Source: Saprospiraceae bacterium
GTDB taxonomy: Bacteria; Bacteroidota; Bacteroidia; Chitinophagales; Saprospiraceae
NCBI GenBank assembly: GCA_029251525.1
Contig: JAQXDE010000057.1
Location: 1-64,000, forward strand
Reading direction: 5' to 3'
DNA length: 64,000 nt
Shown one piece after another: positions 35,733 through 43,694 of this stretch. The notes beneath the pieces were generated by a model, which had not been told where the DNA came from, made no database searches, and saw only the letters and a program-made list of their open reading frames with translations. The position numbers and the translations under genes are program-made. Position 1 is the first letter of the stretch. Each line of letters starts with the position of its first letter.

Positions 35733-38075
35733 TTACTCAACAATCACCTTTTTTACTTTTTTAAAATTATCTCCTCGCACTTCAATCAAAAAGATACCCG
35801 CATTCCACTTTGCTACATCTATAATTGTCTTCCAATCATTTATATTCCCTTGCTTGTAGACCACCTGCCCAAGCAAATTACTTACAATAATTTCTATGTT
35901 ATCTTTTTTAAGATAGTGATCAAATTCAATAATTATAAATTCATTTGCCGGATTTGGAAAAATTCTAAAATCCAATTTACTAAACTCTAACACGGATGTC
36001 TCTCCAATATTAAACTCTCCAAAAGTAGGAGAAACATTTGAAGAAAAGTCTCCTGTTCCATTTGGAATTCGGGCACTAGGAATATTTGTATTTTGGACTC
36101 CAAATGTCAATGAATCAATTACAGTTCCATCAAAATGTACTAACATTAATTGCTCTCCAAAACTTGATAATTTAAAATTTGTATGCAAACCTTCTTGAGT
36201 AACATCTTTGTCTGCCCATACTATCAAATATTCATCTATTCCTATATTAGTCCCGGCTGGAAATGCCCATTGTTTTCTACTATTAAAGTTATCTGTGAGA
36301 TAAAAATCAGTTAAATCAACTTCGGTATCTGTGTTGTTATAAATTTCTATCCAATCATCATAATCATTATTCGCATCCGCAATACCACTCAAACTATCAT
36401 TAGAAGCAACAAACTCGTTAATAACTACATCATGCCAACTAATTGCAGAAGTTGAATTTATACATATATGATTTAAATCAATTAAATTTTGTTCTAAAGT
36501 TGGAATTCGATGATTAAAAAATTCTTTCAAACTTGGAATATTACTTAACGAATCCCCATCACTAATATCATAGTTAAATTGATCAAAAGAAAAGGCAAAG
36601 TTAATATCATCTTCAACAGCATCCGCAATCAATGCACCATTAAAATCAATGATTGGTTCTAACCTATCAAAAGTATAATTATGCGCTAAAATTTGGCAAC
36701 AGTAATCAAGATACTTTTCTCTAAACGCTGGAACATCCATAATCTTATTAATTAATACCTTTTCAGGATTATTTAATATTAATGGAAAATCTAGGTATTG
36801 TGGATTTATACTTGAAACAATATCATCATACGTATCTTGACAGTCTCCATGCCAATTTTCGTTACAACAAGTTGGATCAAGATTTACAACTTGAGAATAA
36901 ATCGGATCATCTGAGGGATAAGGGCAAGAACCATTAATTATACTCTCGCAGTTTGCCAAATTGGGTGGTAATATTAACCCGTTAGCCGAAAGATCATCAT
37001 ATATTGTTTGACAAAATCCATCCCATTCATTATTGCAACAATATGGATCTTGATTTATAGTTGCAATAAATATTGTATCTGTACCAGGGTATGGGCTACT
37101 CCCATTCTGGATAGTAATGCAATCACCTGGATCACTTGGTAAATTATTTCCACCTCCACCACCTGCAAAAAAATCTCCTCCAAATGCTAAATTATAATCC
37201 CATGGTATCCAATAAAACAAATCAGAAACAGGTTCGTGATAAAGATAGAAATTTCGCCCATGCTCGATATAAGAATCCCAATTATTTGTCATAATATCAA
37301 TTGCCAAAACTCTTAAATAATAATCTACATTAAAAACATTGACAATAGAATCAGCGAAATCATTATTTGGAGTATTGTTAAGTACATCTACAAATTCAAT
37401 AAAGTCGGAAAAGTCACTAGTTGTTTTATTTGTTCTTAAAACGATAGATTCATCATACATTGTAGGATTAGTTCCAAGCCAACTCAGCGATGAAAAACCA
37501 ATATTTTTATATAAATCGCCATCGTCATTTACAAAATTATTCTTTATAAATGTTTTATCAACTTGCTCTACAATAAGATAAAGCCCCCAATAGGTATCAT
37601 TTAAAAATACCTTCGCATAAGAAGTTCTGGGAACTCTGATACCGGCTTCTCGCATTATATTATAGGCTAAAAAATCCCGTTGCATTGCTGGATCTCCTAC
37701 CCCATTAGCTAAATTTAGCTTTTTCATTCCATCATATTTTTGTCCTGAAATGAATTCATTAAAATCTAATTTCAATGATTTTTTATAGAAGTTTGACGCA
37801 AAATGGGAAGAAAAACCTTTCTGACGAACTCCAACTGAATCCATAACATTACCATCAATACTGACAGATCCTTCTAAGTATGGAACATCTGTAGCTACTC
37901 CATTTACTTGATTGTTAAAATAATGATCAGTCATTGTTTGCCAAAAACTAGTATCTGCAAATGTTATTCTAATTTCATGAACATAACTTGTGTCAAAAAT
38001 AGCATCTCCAGTGTTTTGAGGATATAAATTTTTGGAGAAGAATAAGAGGAGAATAAATAGGTATTTGAAGTTCAT
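35733..38075 (-). CDS. Secreted CotH kinase-like protein with Cys-rich twin repeat, LTD and T9SS type A domain
   Basis: A 780-residue protein. Signal peptide (MNFKYLFILLLFFSKNLYPQ). The CotH domain runs from about 25 to 500: GVRQKGFSSHFASNFYKKS, AMQRDFLAYNIMREAGI, VFLNDTYWGLYLIVEQVDK and the intact metal site IPWDYNLAFGG. At about 315-415 the CotH domain is interrupted by two copies of a Cys-rich unit (DPYCCNNEWDGFCQTIYDD and DPTCCNENWHGDCQDTYDD). A lamin-tail domain (VVINEFVASNDSLSG, NDYDDWIEIYNNT) follows at about 550-690, then a T9SS type A sorting domain (FRIFPNPANEFIIIEF, WNAGIFLIEVRG). It is probably a surface-exposed kinase-like or adhesive protein. It is transcribed alone and has its own terminator. 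Confidence 0.9.
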   Translation of the reverse strand: MNFKYLFILLLFFSKNLYPQNTGDAIFDTSYVHEIRITFADTSFWQTMTDHYFNNQVNGVATDVPYLEGSVSIDGNVMDSVGVRQKGFSSHFASNFYKKSLKLDFNEFISGQKYDGMKKLNLANGVGDPAMQRDFLAYNIMREAGIRVPRTSYAKVFLNDTYWGLYLIVEQVDKTFIKNNFVNDDGDLYKNIGFSSLSWLGTNPTMYDESIVLRTNKTTSDFSDFIEFVDVLNNTPNNDFADSIVNVFNVDYYLRVLAIDIMTNNWDSYIEHGRNFYLYHEPVSDLFYWIPWDYNLAFGGDFFAGGGGGNNLPSDPGDCITIQNGSSPYPGTDTIFIATINQDPYCCNNEWDGFCQTIYDDLSANGLILPPNLANCESIINGSCPYPSDDPIYSQVVNLDPTCCNENWHGDCQDTYDDIVSSINPQYLDFPLILNNPEKVLINKIMDVPAFREKYLDYCCQILAHNYTFDRLEPIIDFNGALIADAVEDDINFAFSFDQFNYDISDGDSLSNIPSLKEFFNHRIPTLEQNLIDLNHICINSTSAISWHDVVINEFVASNDSLSGIADANNDYDDWIEIYNNTDTEVDLTDFYLTDNFNSRKQWAFPAGTNIGIDEYLIVWADKDVTQEGLHTNFKLSSFGEQLMLVHFDGTVIDSLTFGVQNTNIPSARIPNGTGDFSSNVSPTFGEFNIGETSVLEFSKLDFRIFPNPANEFIIIEFDHYLKKDNIEIIVSNLLGQVVYKQGNINDWKTIIDVAKWNAGIFLIEVRGDNFKKVKKVIVE

Positions 38076-38263
38076 GGTAGTTAGTTTTATTTAACTACTA
38101 AAATGAGAAAAAAGAAGATAATTATTTTACTTTAATCTAAGTTTGTAAAATATTATACACCGAAAAAAATATTTTGACAATTACTTTTCAATTCAAAAGT
38201 CACAGAATAAATATCTCGTAATATCCATTTTGTTTCAAGTCCAATATTTGTACCCAATACCTG

Positions 38264-39634
38264 TTAATCCTTAAAACTTTCTTCCTCTTCAACAGCCAAT
38301 TTTTGATAGGCATATCGCAAGAAGAAAAAATTAATGATGGCAGTTCCCAAATCTGCAATTGGAAATGAGTACCAAACTCCATTCAGACCAAAGTATCTTG
38401 GCAAAATCAAAATCAATGGAATTAAAAATATGCCTTGTTTTAATAAACTCAAAAACAAAGCTGGTAACGCTTTACCTATTGATTGATAATATGCCGAACC
38501 AATTAATTGCATAACCAAGGTTGGCGTAGCAAGGAATACAGCAATCAAAGCAGGAGCTGTTTGATTAATCATTTCTTGCTCGTTGGTAAAAATAGCACTC
38601 AGGTCTTTTGCAAAAAATAAAATAAAGGAAAAGATTATGAATGAAATACCTGTTCCCCAACTAATCGATTTTAAAATAACTTCTCGTACCCTACCAAATT
38701 TTTTTGCTCCAAAATTAAACCCAGCTATTGGCAAAAATCCTTGTACCATTCCTAATACTGGGAAGTTCGCAAAAAACATCAATCGATTGATAATTCCATA
38801 AACGGCCAAGCTCATTTCTCCTCCATAGCCGTATAAGGTATTATTTAAGACAACTGACAAAACACTAATCATACCTTGTCGGGCCAAAGTAACTCCTCCA
38901 ATGGAAAAAATCTCTTTAACAATATCTGAACGTAATTTTAAATACTTCCATGAAAATACCATTTCTGATTTCCCTGTTGCAAAAAACCAAATAGTAAAAC
39001 CAGCACTTGACACATACCCCATTGTAGTGGCCCAAGCAGCCCCGGCCATTCCCATATCAAAATAAACAATCAAAAGTGGATCTAAAATCGCATTCGCAAT
39101 AGCTGGTGCTATCAAGGTAACCATTGCCATTTTAGGTTGTCCTAATGCTCTCATCACATTATTGGCCATCATCGCCCATGCTAAAAATGGTACTCCTAGT
39201 AAAACTATCTGAAAATATATTTTGGCAAAAGGTAAAATCTCTCCCTTTCCTCCAAAAGTTTGTAAAATTTCATCTTGAAAAAACAATCCTAAAATTACTA
39301 CTGAAATAGCAATTAACAATGTTAGAGTAATTTGATTCCCAAAAGTTTGGTAAGCTCTTTTGTCATTTCCTTCACCTAATGCTCTTGAAATTACTGAGGA
39401 ACCTCCGATTCCTATTGACATCCCAATGGATGCAATTAAAAAAGTAATCGGAAGGACTACTGTAATTGCTCCAATTGCTAAGGAACCAATCCATCGTCCA
39501 ACAAAAATTGTATCAACGATTCCATAAACTGACATTATGAGAATTCCTATCGAAGCTGGTATTGCTTGCGAACGGAGAAGTTGTCCTATGGGCCTTGTGC
39601 CTAAGTCTTCGGAATGTCCTTTCTTTATGCTCAT
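38264..39634 (-). CDS. MATE family efflux transporter
   Basis: A 456-residue membrane protein with 12 helices in two six-helix halves. The first half begins QAIPASIGILIMSVYGIVDT and includes FVGRWIGSLAIGAITVVLP; SIGIGGSSVISRALGEGN is the typical cytoplasmic loop. The second half holds GMVQGFLPIAGFNFGAKKFG, the mirrored MATE motif. Such pumps export cationic drugs or metabolites using Na+ or H+. It follows dnaB and the RluB-like gene on the same strand with a gap of 70 bases, but nothing ties it functionally to them. Substrate unknown. Confidence 0.93.
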   Translation of the reverse strand: MSIKKGHSEDLGTRPIGQLLRSQAIPASIGILIMSVYGIVDTIFVGRWIGSLAIGAITVVLPITFLIASIGMSIGIGGSSVISRALGEGNDKRAYQTFGNQITLTLLIAISVVILGLFFQDEILQTFGGKGEILPFAKIYFQIVLLGVPFLAWAMMANNVMRALGQPKMAMVTLIAPAIANAILDPLLIVYFDMGMAGAAWATTMGYVSSAGFTIWFFATGKSEMVFSWKYLKLRSDIVKEIFSIGGVTLARQGMISVLSVVLNNTLYGYGGEMSLAVYGIINRLMFFANFPVLGMVQGFLPIAGFNFGAKKFGRVREVILKSISWGTGISFIIFSFILFFAKDLSAIFTNEQEMINQTAPALIAVFLATPTLVMQLIGSAYYQSIGKALPALFLSLLKQGIFLIPLILILPRYFGLNGVWYSFPIADLGTAIINFFFLRYAYQKLAVEEEESFKD

Positions 39635-39704
39635 TAATTTCTCTTAAAAAAATTCTGTGTTCCTTTTACGAACTACTTAAGCAAACTTTTATAATTTTAG
39701 TAAG

Positions 39705-40538
39705 TTAGAAATGTTTTAAAAAAATCGCCTCTTGTTCTGTCAAAAACCGAAATCGTCCTCTGGGTAAATCTTTTTTCGTTAAACCATTAAAAAATACACG
39801 ATCTATCTTCTCAATTGGGAAGCCAATTTCTTTAAAGATCCTTATTACCTCCTCATCTGTCCCTCCTTTCAATTCTATACCTATTTCATTTTCCTTTTTT
39901 CCTTTTACGTGATTTATGGTATGGATGTTAGGATATTTTTCAATTAAACTCTTCTGAACTACTTGCCGTAATTCTACGCTCATCGGTTTCTCCAAAATCA
40001 AATGAAAGATAGAACGAATTGGATGTTCAAGTTTAGAAAATTTTTCTATCAAGACATCATCGTCTGTTAACAACACTAACCCTAAAGATGTTTTTATTAA
40101 ATTTCCAACAGGTTTAATTTCCACTTTTATCTTATCGGAAAAAATATTGGCAAATGATTTCTCACCGACCAATTTTTCAAATGTGGGAACATATTTTTTT
40201 GGTTTATTTAACAATACATACACGTATTTTTTATCTATCCTTAAAACCTTTCCCTCATAGGTTACAACATCATTACTTTGGACTCGATAGGCTGACTCTG
40301 TTGCTACTTCTTCATTCACTTTTACTAATCCCTTTTTGATATAAATTTCACATGCACGACGAGTTCCTACTCCGCAATGAGCCATAAATTTATTCAGTCT
40401 AAGATTGTCAAGATTTGTTTGGGTCGGAAAGTTAGTTGAGTTGGTAGATTTCTTTTTAGTAAAGAAATCTTTCTTGAATGGTTTCTTCATATTATTATTT
40501 TTACCGCTGAATGACACAGACCTCTTTTGACCTCGCAA
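39705..40538 (-). CDS. RluB/RsuA-like pseudouridine synthase homologue lacking catalytic residues
   Basis: A 277-residue protein. After a basic tail (1-45) an S4 RNA-binding domain (LRLNKFMAHCGVGTRRACEI) starts near residue 47, followed by YVYVLLNKPKKYVPT, the usual entry to the synthase domain. The catalytic loop should read GRLDxxTxGLLLLT with Asp as nucleophile. Here it reads GNLIKTSLGLVLLTDD, so the Arg and the Asp are replaced by Asn and Ile. The later K-x-Y motif reads RSIFHLIL, with Phe for the conserved Tyr. The fold is otherwise kept to the end (PRGRFRFLTEQE). It is probably an RNA-binding pseudoenzyme rather than an active enzyme. It lies 69 bases downstream of dnaB. Confidence 0.85.
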   Translation of the reverse strand: MRGQKRSVSFSGKNNNMKKPFKKDFFTKKKSTNSTNFPTQTNLDNLRLNKFMAHCGVGTRRACEIYIKKGLVKVNEEVATESAYRVQSNDVVTYEGKVLRIDKKYVYVLLNKPKKYVPTFEKLVGEKSFANIFSDKIKVEIKPVGNLIKTSLGLVLLTDDDVLIEKFSKLEHPIRSIFHLILEKPMSVELRQVVQKSLIEKYPNIHTINHVKGKKENEIGIELKGGTDEEVIRIFKEIGFPIEKIDRVFFNGLTKKDLPRGRFRFLTEQEAIFLKHF

Positions 40539-40607
40539 AGTATCTAAATGATGAAAATCAGCAAAAAGTTTTATCAGAACTGTGTTAGCCAGTAACTAAT
40601 CTTTTTC

Positions 40608-42113
40608 CTAAAACGGAATATCTTCATCATTCATTCTTGAAGATCGAGTAATAATATTTTCTTGTGGCAAAGCAGGAATATCGTTGAAATCTGGATCATC
40701 CAGATTTGTAAACTTCGCAAACTTATCAGTAAACCTTAATCGCACCGTATCCAATGCTCCATTTCTATGCTTGGCGATAATTATTTCACCTGTTCCTTTA
40801 AGTGAGTTTCCTTCCTCATCTTCCAAAATTCCATAATACTCTGGTCGATAAATAAACGAAACAATATCAGCATCTTGCTCAATTGCACCTGACTCCCGTA
40901 AATCCGAAAGTTGTGGCCGCTTCGTTCCTCCACGTGTTTCAACAGCCCGACTTAATTGTGAAAGTGCAATCACGGGTACACTCAATTCTTTCGCCAAAGA
41001 TTTCAAACCTCTTGAAATCATACTAATTTCTTGCTCTCTATTTCCTTTATTATCTCCACCACCACTCATCAACTGTAAATAATCGATCACAACCATTTGG
41101 ATATCATGTTGCATTTTCAAACGTCGGCATTTTGCTCTCAATTCAAAAATATTAATCCCTGCTGTATCATCAATAAAAATAGGTACTTCACTCATTTTTT
41201 CAATCACACCATTCAGTTGTGTCCATTCATAATCCTCCAATTGTCCACTTCTCATCTTACTACCTGAGATTTCTGCTTCCATAGAAATCAACCTTTGCAC
41301 CAATTGTACATTTGACATCTCCAGAGAAAAAAGCGCAACACCTTTTCCAAAATCCATTGCCGCATTTCGAGCCAAAGCCAAGGTAAAAGATGTTTTCCCC
41401 ATCCCTGGTCTTGCTGCTACAATAATTAAATCAGATTGTTGCCATCCAGAGGTTAATCGATCCAATTCTGTGAAACCAGTAGGAACACCTGTCAACCCCT
41501 CTTCTTTTTGCGAAACCTCTTCAATCTGCTTCAATGCCTTAGAAGCCAATGTTCCCATCGACTCATAACCACTATTCATATGATTTTGAGTGATATTAAA
41601 GAGTCCTTGTTCTGCATCATCCAACAACTGAATAACATCTGTTGTATCTTCATAAGCATCTCGAATAATATTAGTTGACACTTTAATCAATTCTCTTTGA
41701 ATATGTTTTTGAGAAATAATTCTTGCATGATACTCGATATTCGCTGCACTAGCAACTCTATTCGTTAGCTCTACCAGATAATATGGACCTCCAATCTTTT
41801 CTAACTCAGCAGACTTTCGTAATTCTTCAGTCACCGTCAACAAATCAACTGGATGAGACTTTTCAAACAAACGAAGCATTGCAGTAAAAATCGCTTGATG
41901 TGATTCCGTATAAAAACTTTCTTTACTTAAGATATCTATGATAACTGGAAGAGCATCTTTATCGAGCATGATTGCTCCGAGTACTGCTTCTTCCAAAGCC
42001 ATGGCTTGAGGTTGAACTTTTCCAAATACAAATGCTCCAAGATCGGCTCCTTGATCACTTTTCTTTCTCCTCAACTGGAATTCCTTTTTTGAATTTTGGT
42101 TAGTGTTTGACAT
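40608..42113 (-). CDS. dnaB: Replicative DNA helicase DnaB
   Basis: A 501-residue hexameric helicase. The N-terminal primase-interacting helical domain (about 35-175) starts PQAMALEEAVLGAIMLDKDA. A linker helix follows, then the RecA-like motor domain: Walker A AARPGMGKTSF (233-243), Walker B MVVIDYLQLM, the DNA-binding and sensor stretch VPVIALSQLSRAVE and the arginine-finger region. There is no intein. It unwinds DNA ahead of the replisome. It is preceded by a 605-base spacer containing a perfect DnaA box (42284-42292). Confidence 0.97.
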   Translation of the reverse strand: MSNTNQNSKKEFQLRRKKSDQGADLGAFVFGKVQPQAMALEEAVLGAIMLDKDALPVIIDILSKESFYTESHQAIFTAMLRLFEKSHPVDLLTVTEELRKSAELEKIGGPYYLVELTNRVASAANIEYHARIISQKHIQRELIKVSTNIIRDAYEDTTDVIQLLDDAEQGLFNITQNHMNSGYESMGTLASKALKQIEEVSQKEEGLTGVPTGFTELDRLTSGWQQSDLIIVAARPGMGKTSFTLALARNAAMDFGKGVALFSLEMSNVQLVQRLISMEAEISGSKMRSGQLEDYEWTQLNGVIEKMSEVPIFIDDTAGINIFELRAKCRRLKMQHDIQMVVIDYLQLMSGGGDNKGNREQEISMISRGLKSLAKELSVPVIALSQLSRAVETRGGTKRPQLSDLRESGAIEQDADIVSFIYRPEYYGILEDEEGNSLKGTGEIIIAKHRNGALDTVRLRFTDKFAKFTNLDDPDFNDIPALPQENIITRSSRMNDEDIPF

Positions 42114-42718
42114 AATTATTCTTTCAAAAAAAATTATAAAAATTTAGGCCTCCGATATTCATTATATCTTTTTAATCCATCGTTCGTTTATTCTATATTC
42201 TTTCAACGGTTGACAAATCTAATTCATAAAACTCATTTACGATAATCCAACAATTTATTGAAATGTTAATAACTAATGGAGAATGTGGATAAAGTTTTAA
42301 AAGTTGACTAAATTCTATTTTCCTTTTTTAATATAAAAATTTAGAGAGTCATCATTAGTTACATTGTATAAATATATATATATAATCAACACAAAAAAAC
42401 CTCATCTTTGCTTTTCAGTATTAAAACTGTAATTTTTTTTGGGAAAATTTAAAGTTTTATTTTCTTTCAAAAAAAATCAAAATGGGGAAAAGTTTATTTA
42501 GAGTATAAGACTATTCATTGTTTTATTTTCAACTTATTGTAAAAATACACAATATCTAAACAAAAAGTTTTAAAAAATCAAATAGATTTTAAAGTTGTGG
42601 TCGACAAAAAAGCTACAATTCATTCCAATTGGTAGCTGATAACTATAAAGACTTTGTACTAAAAAAGATAACTTTTTACAAAAAATAAATTCTACAAATT
42701 AGAACAAACATTAAGTTT
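42114..42718. other. Intergenic region upstream of dnaB
   Basis: About 600 bases, extremely AT-rich, with an alternating TA run (AAATATATATATATAATC, about 42370-42387), one perfect DnaA box and no protein-like frame. It holds the dnaB promoter. A single DnaA box is not enough to call a replication origin. Confidence 0.5.
42284..42292 (-). promoter_or_regulatory. Perfect DnaA box (TTATCCACA)
   Basis: The plus strand reads TGTGGATAA, the exact complement of the consensus TTATCCACA, about 170 bases ahead of the dnaB start. It could be chance, a DnaA-controlled promoter element, or part of a spread cluster; no second perfect copy is seen nearby. Confidence 0.4.
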
Positions 42719-43387
42719 TCACAGCTCTGATAATTTTTCCTTGAGAATCTGCAAAGCATTTTGCTGCGACTCGATCAAACTTTCTTGTTCCTTTTGATCA
42801 CGTATATTATTTTCAATATTTTTCTCAGCCCTAACAATAGCATCTTTTGCTTTTTCTATGTCTTTAAAATAGCTATTATTTTTCTTTTTTAGTTTATCCA
42901 TTTCTTTTACCAGCTTTTTCATTTTTTTTTCTGCATTATTTACTTCTATATTAACCAATTCTTTAGCTACCTCAATGACATAGTCCTCCAACATTTTCGC
43001 AGCTACTGTATAATCACTTGGAAATGAACCTGACGAAACGTAAAACTCTCCCATTTGAATCCAAACGATTAATTCAGAATCATCTCCCTTATCTTCAACT
43101 CTTGAATAAACCTCTACATTTTCAGAATTATTCAATCCTCCTATTATAACATCACTTGCTAAATATTCTTTTGACCTTTTAATTTTTTTTGCCTTTGCTC
43201 CAAATCCCTTAATAAAAGATTTCCAAACCTTTAAAGCTACTTTCTCATCCGCATTAGAAAGTTCTACAACAATTGCATTAAATGTTCCTTCCTTCATTGT
43301 TTCTTTTGATTCTGATATTTCTTCCATTTGAGAAAAGCCAAAAGTTGTCAGGTTAGTCAAGAAAATAAGTATAAATATTTTTTTCAT
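42719..43387 (-). CDS. Secreted protein with C-terminal coiled coil, function unknown
   Basis: A 222-residue protein. Signal peptide MKKIFILIFLTNLTTFGFSQ. Residues about 30-140 form a compact alpha/beta region (FNAIVVELSNADEKVALKVW, DVIIGGLNNSENVEVYSRV, LIVWIQMGEFYVSSG). Residues about 145-222 are a long charged coiled coil (EKKMKKLVKEMDKLKKKNN). It resembles a widespread but uncharacterised Bacteroidota periplasmic family, and I recognise no catalytic motif. It stands alone, ending 605 bases upstream of dnaB on the same strand. Confidence 0.75.
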   Translation of the reverse strand: MKKIFILIFLTNLTTFGFSQMEEISESKETMKEGTFNAIVVELSNADEKVALKVWKSFIKGFGAKAKKIKRSKEYLASDVIIGGLNNSENVEVYSRVEDKGDDSELIVWIQMGEFYVSSGSFPSDYTVAAKMLEDYVIEVAKELVNIEVNNAEKKMKKLVKEMDKLKKKNNSYFKDIEKAKDAIVRAEKNIENNIRDQKEQESLIESQQNALQILKEKLSEL

Positions 43388-43694
43388 AAGTATAAATTTT
43401 ATTAAAACATGATTTATTTAATTGCAAATGAAATGGAATTACTTTTTTGTTTAAACAATCATAATCAACCAATCGTCAATTAATTAACTTGAAAAAAATC
43501 TCTCCTCTAAAATCAATTTACAACTTTTATTTAAGTTCTTAATTTGTAATTATGACTCTTAAAGTTGAATTAAGTCACATGTCACAAATATTGCATAATC
43601 CTTGAAGGATTAAATTAATTAATTTTTAATATTAAAATTTAATAATGTATTAAAGTAGCATTAAACCCTAATTAAACATAAAATATAATTTCTC
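43388..43694. other. Divergent intergenic region
   Basis: A spacer of about 307 bases between a minus-strand and a plus-strand gene. It is A/T palindromic in places (for example TTTTAATATTAAAA near 43630) and must hold both promoters, but no clear box was found. Confidence 0.4.

Noticed and set aside
38183-38202. Hairpin ACTTTT/AAAAGT near the MATE gene end
   Set aside because: The stem is only six A/T-rich pairs without a good T-run, too weak to call a terminator.
40608-42113. Intein in DnaB
   Set aside because: The helicase is of normal length and all motifs follow without interruption.
42114-42718. Replication origin
   Set aside because: Only one perfect DnaA box was found; an origin would need a cluster and supporting skew, which cannot be judged here.
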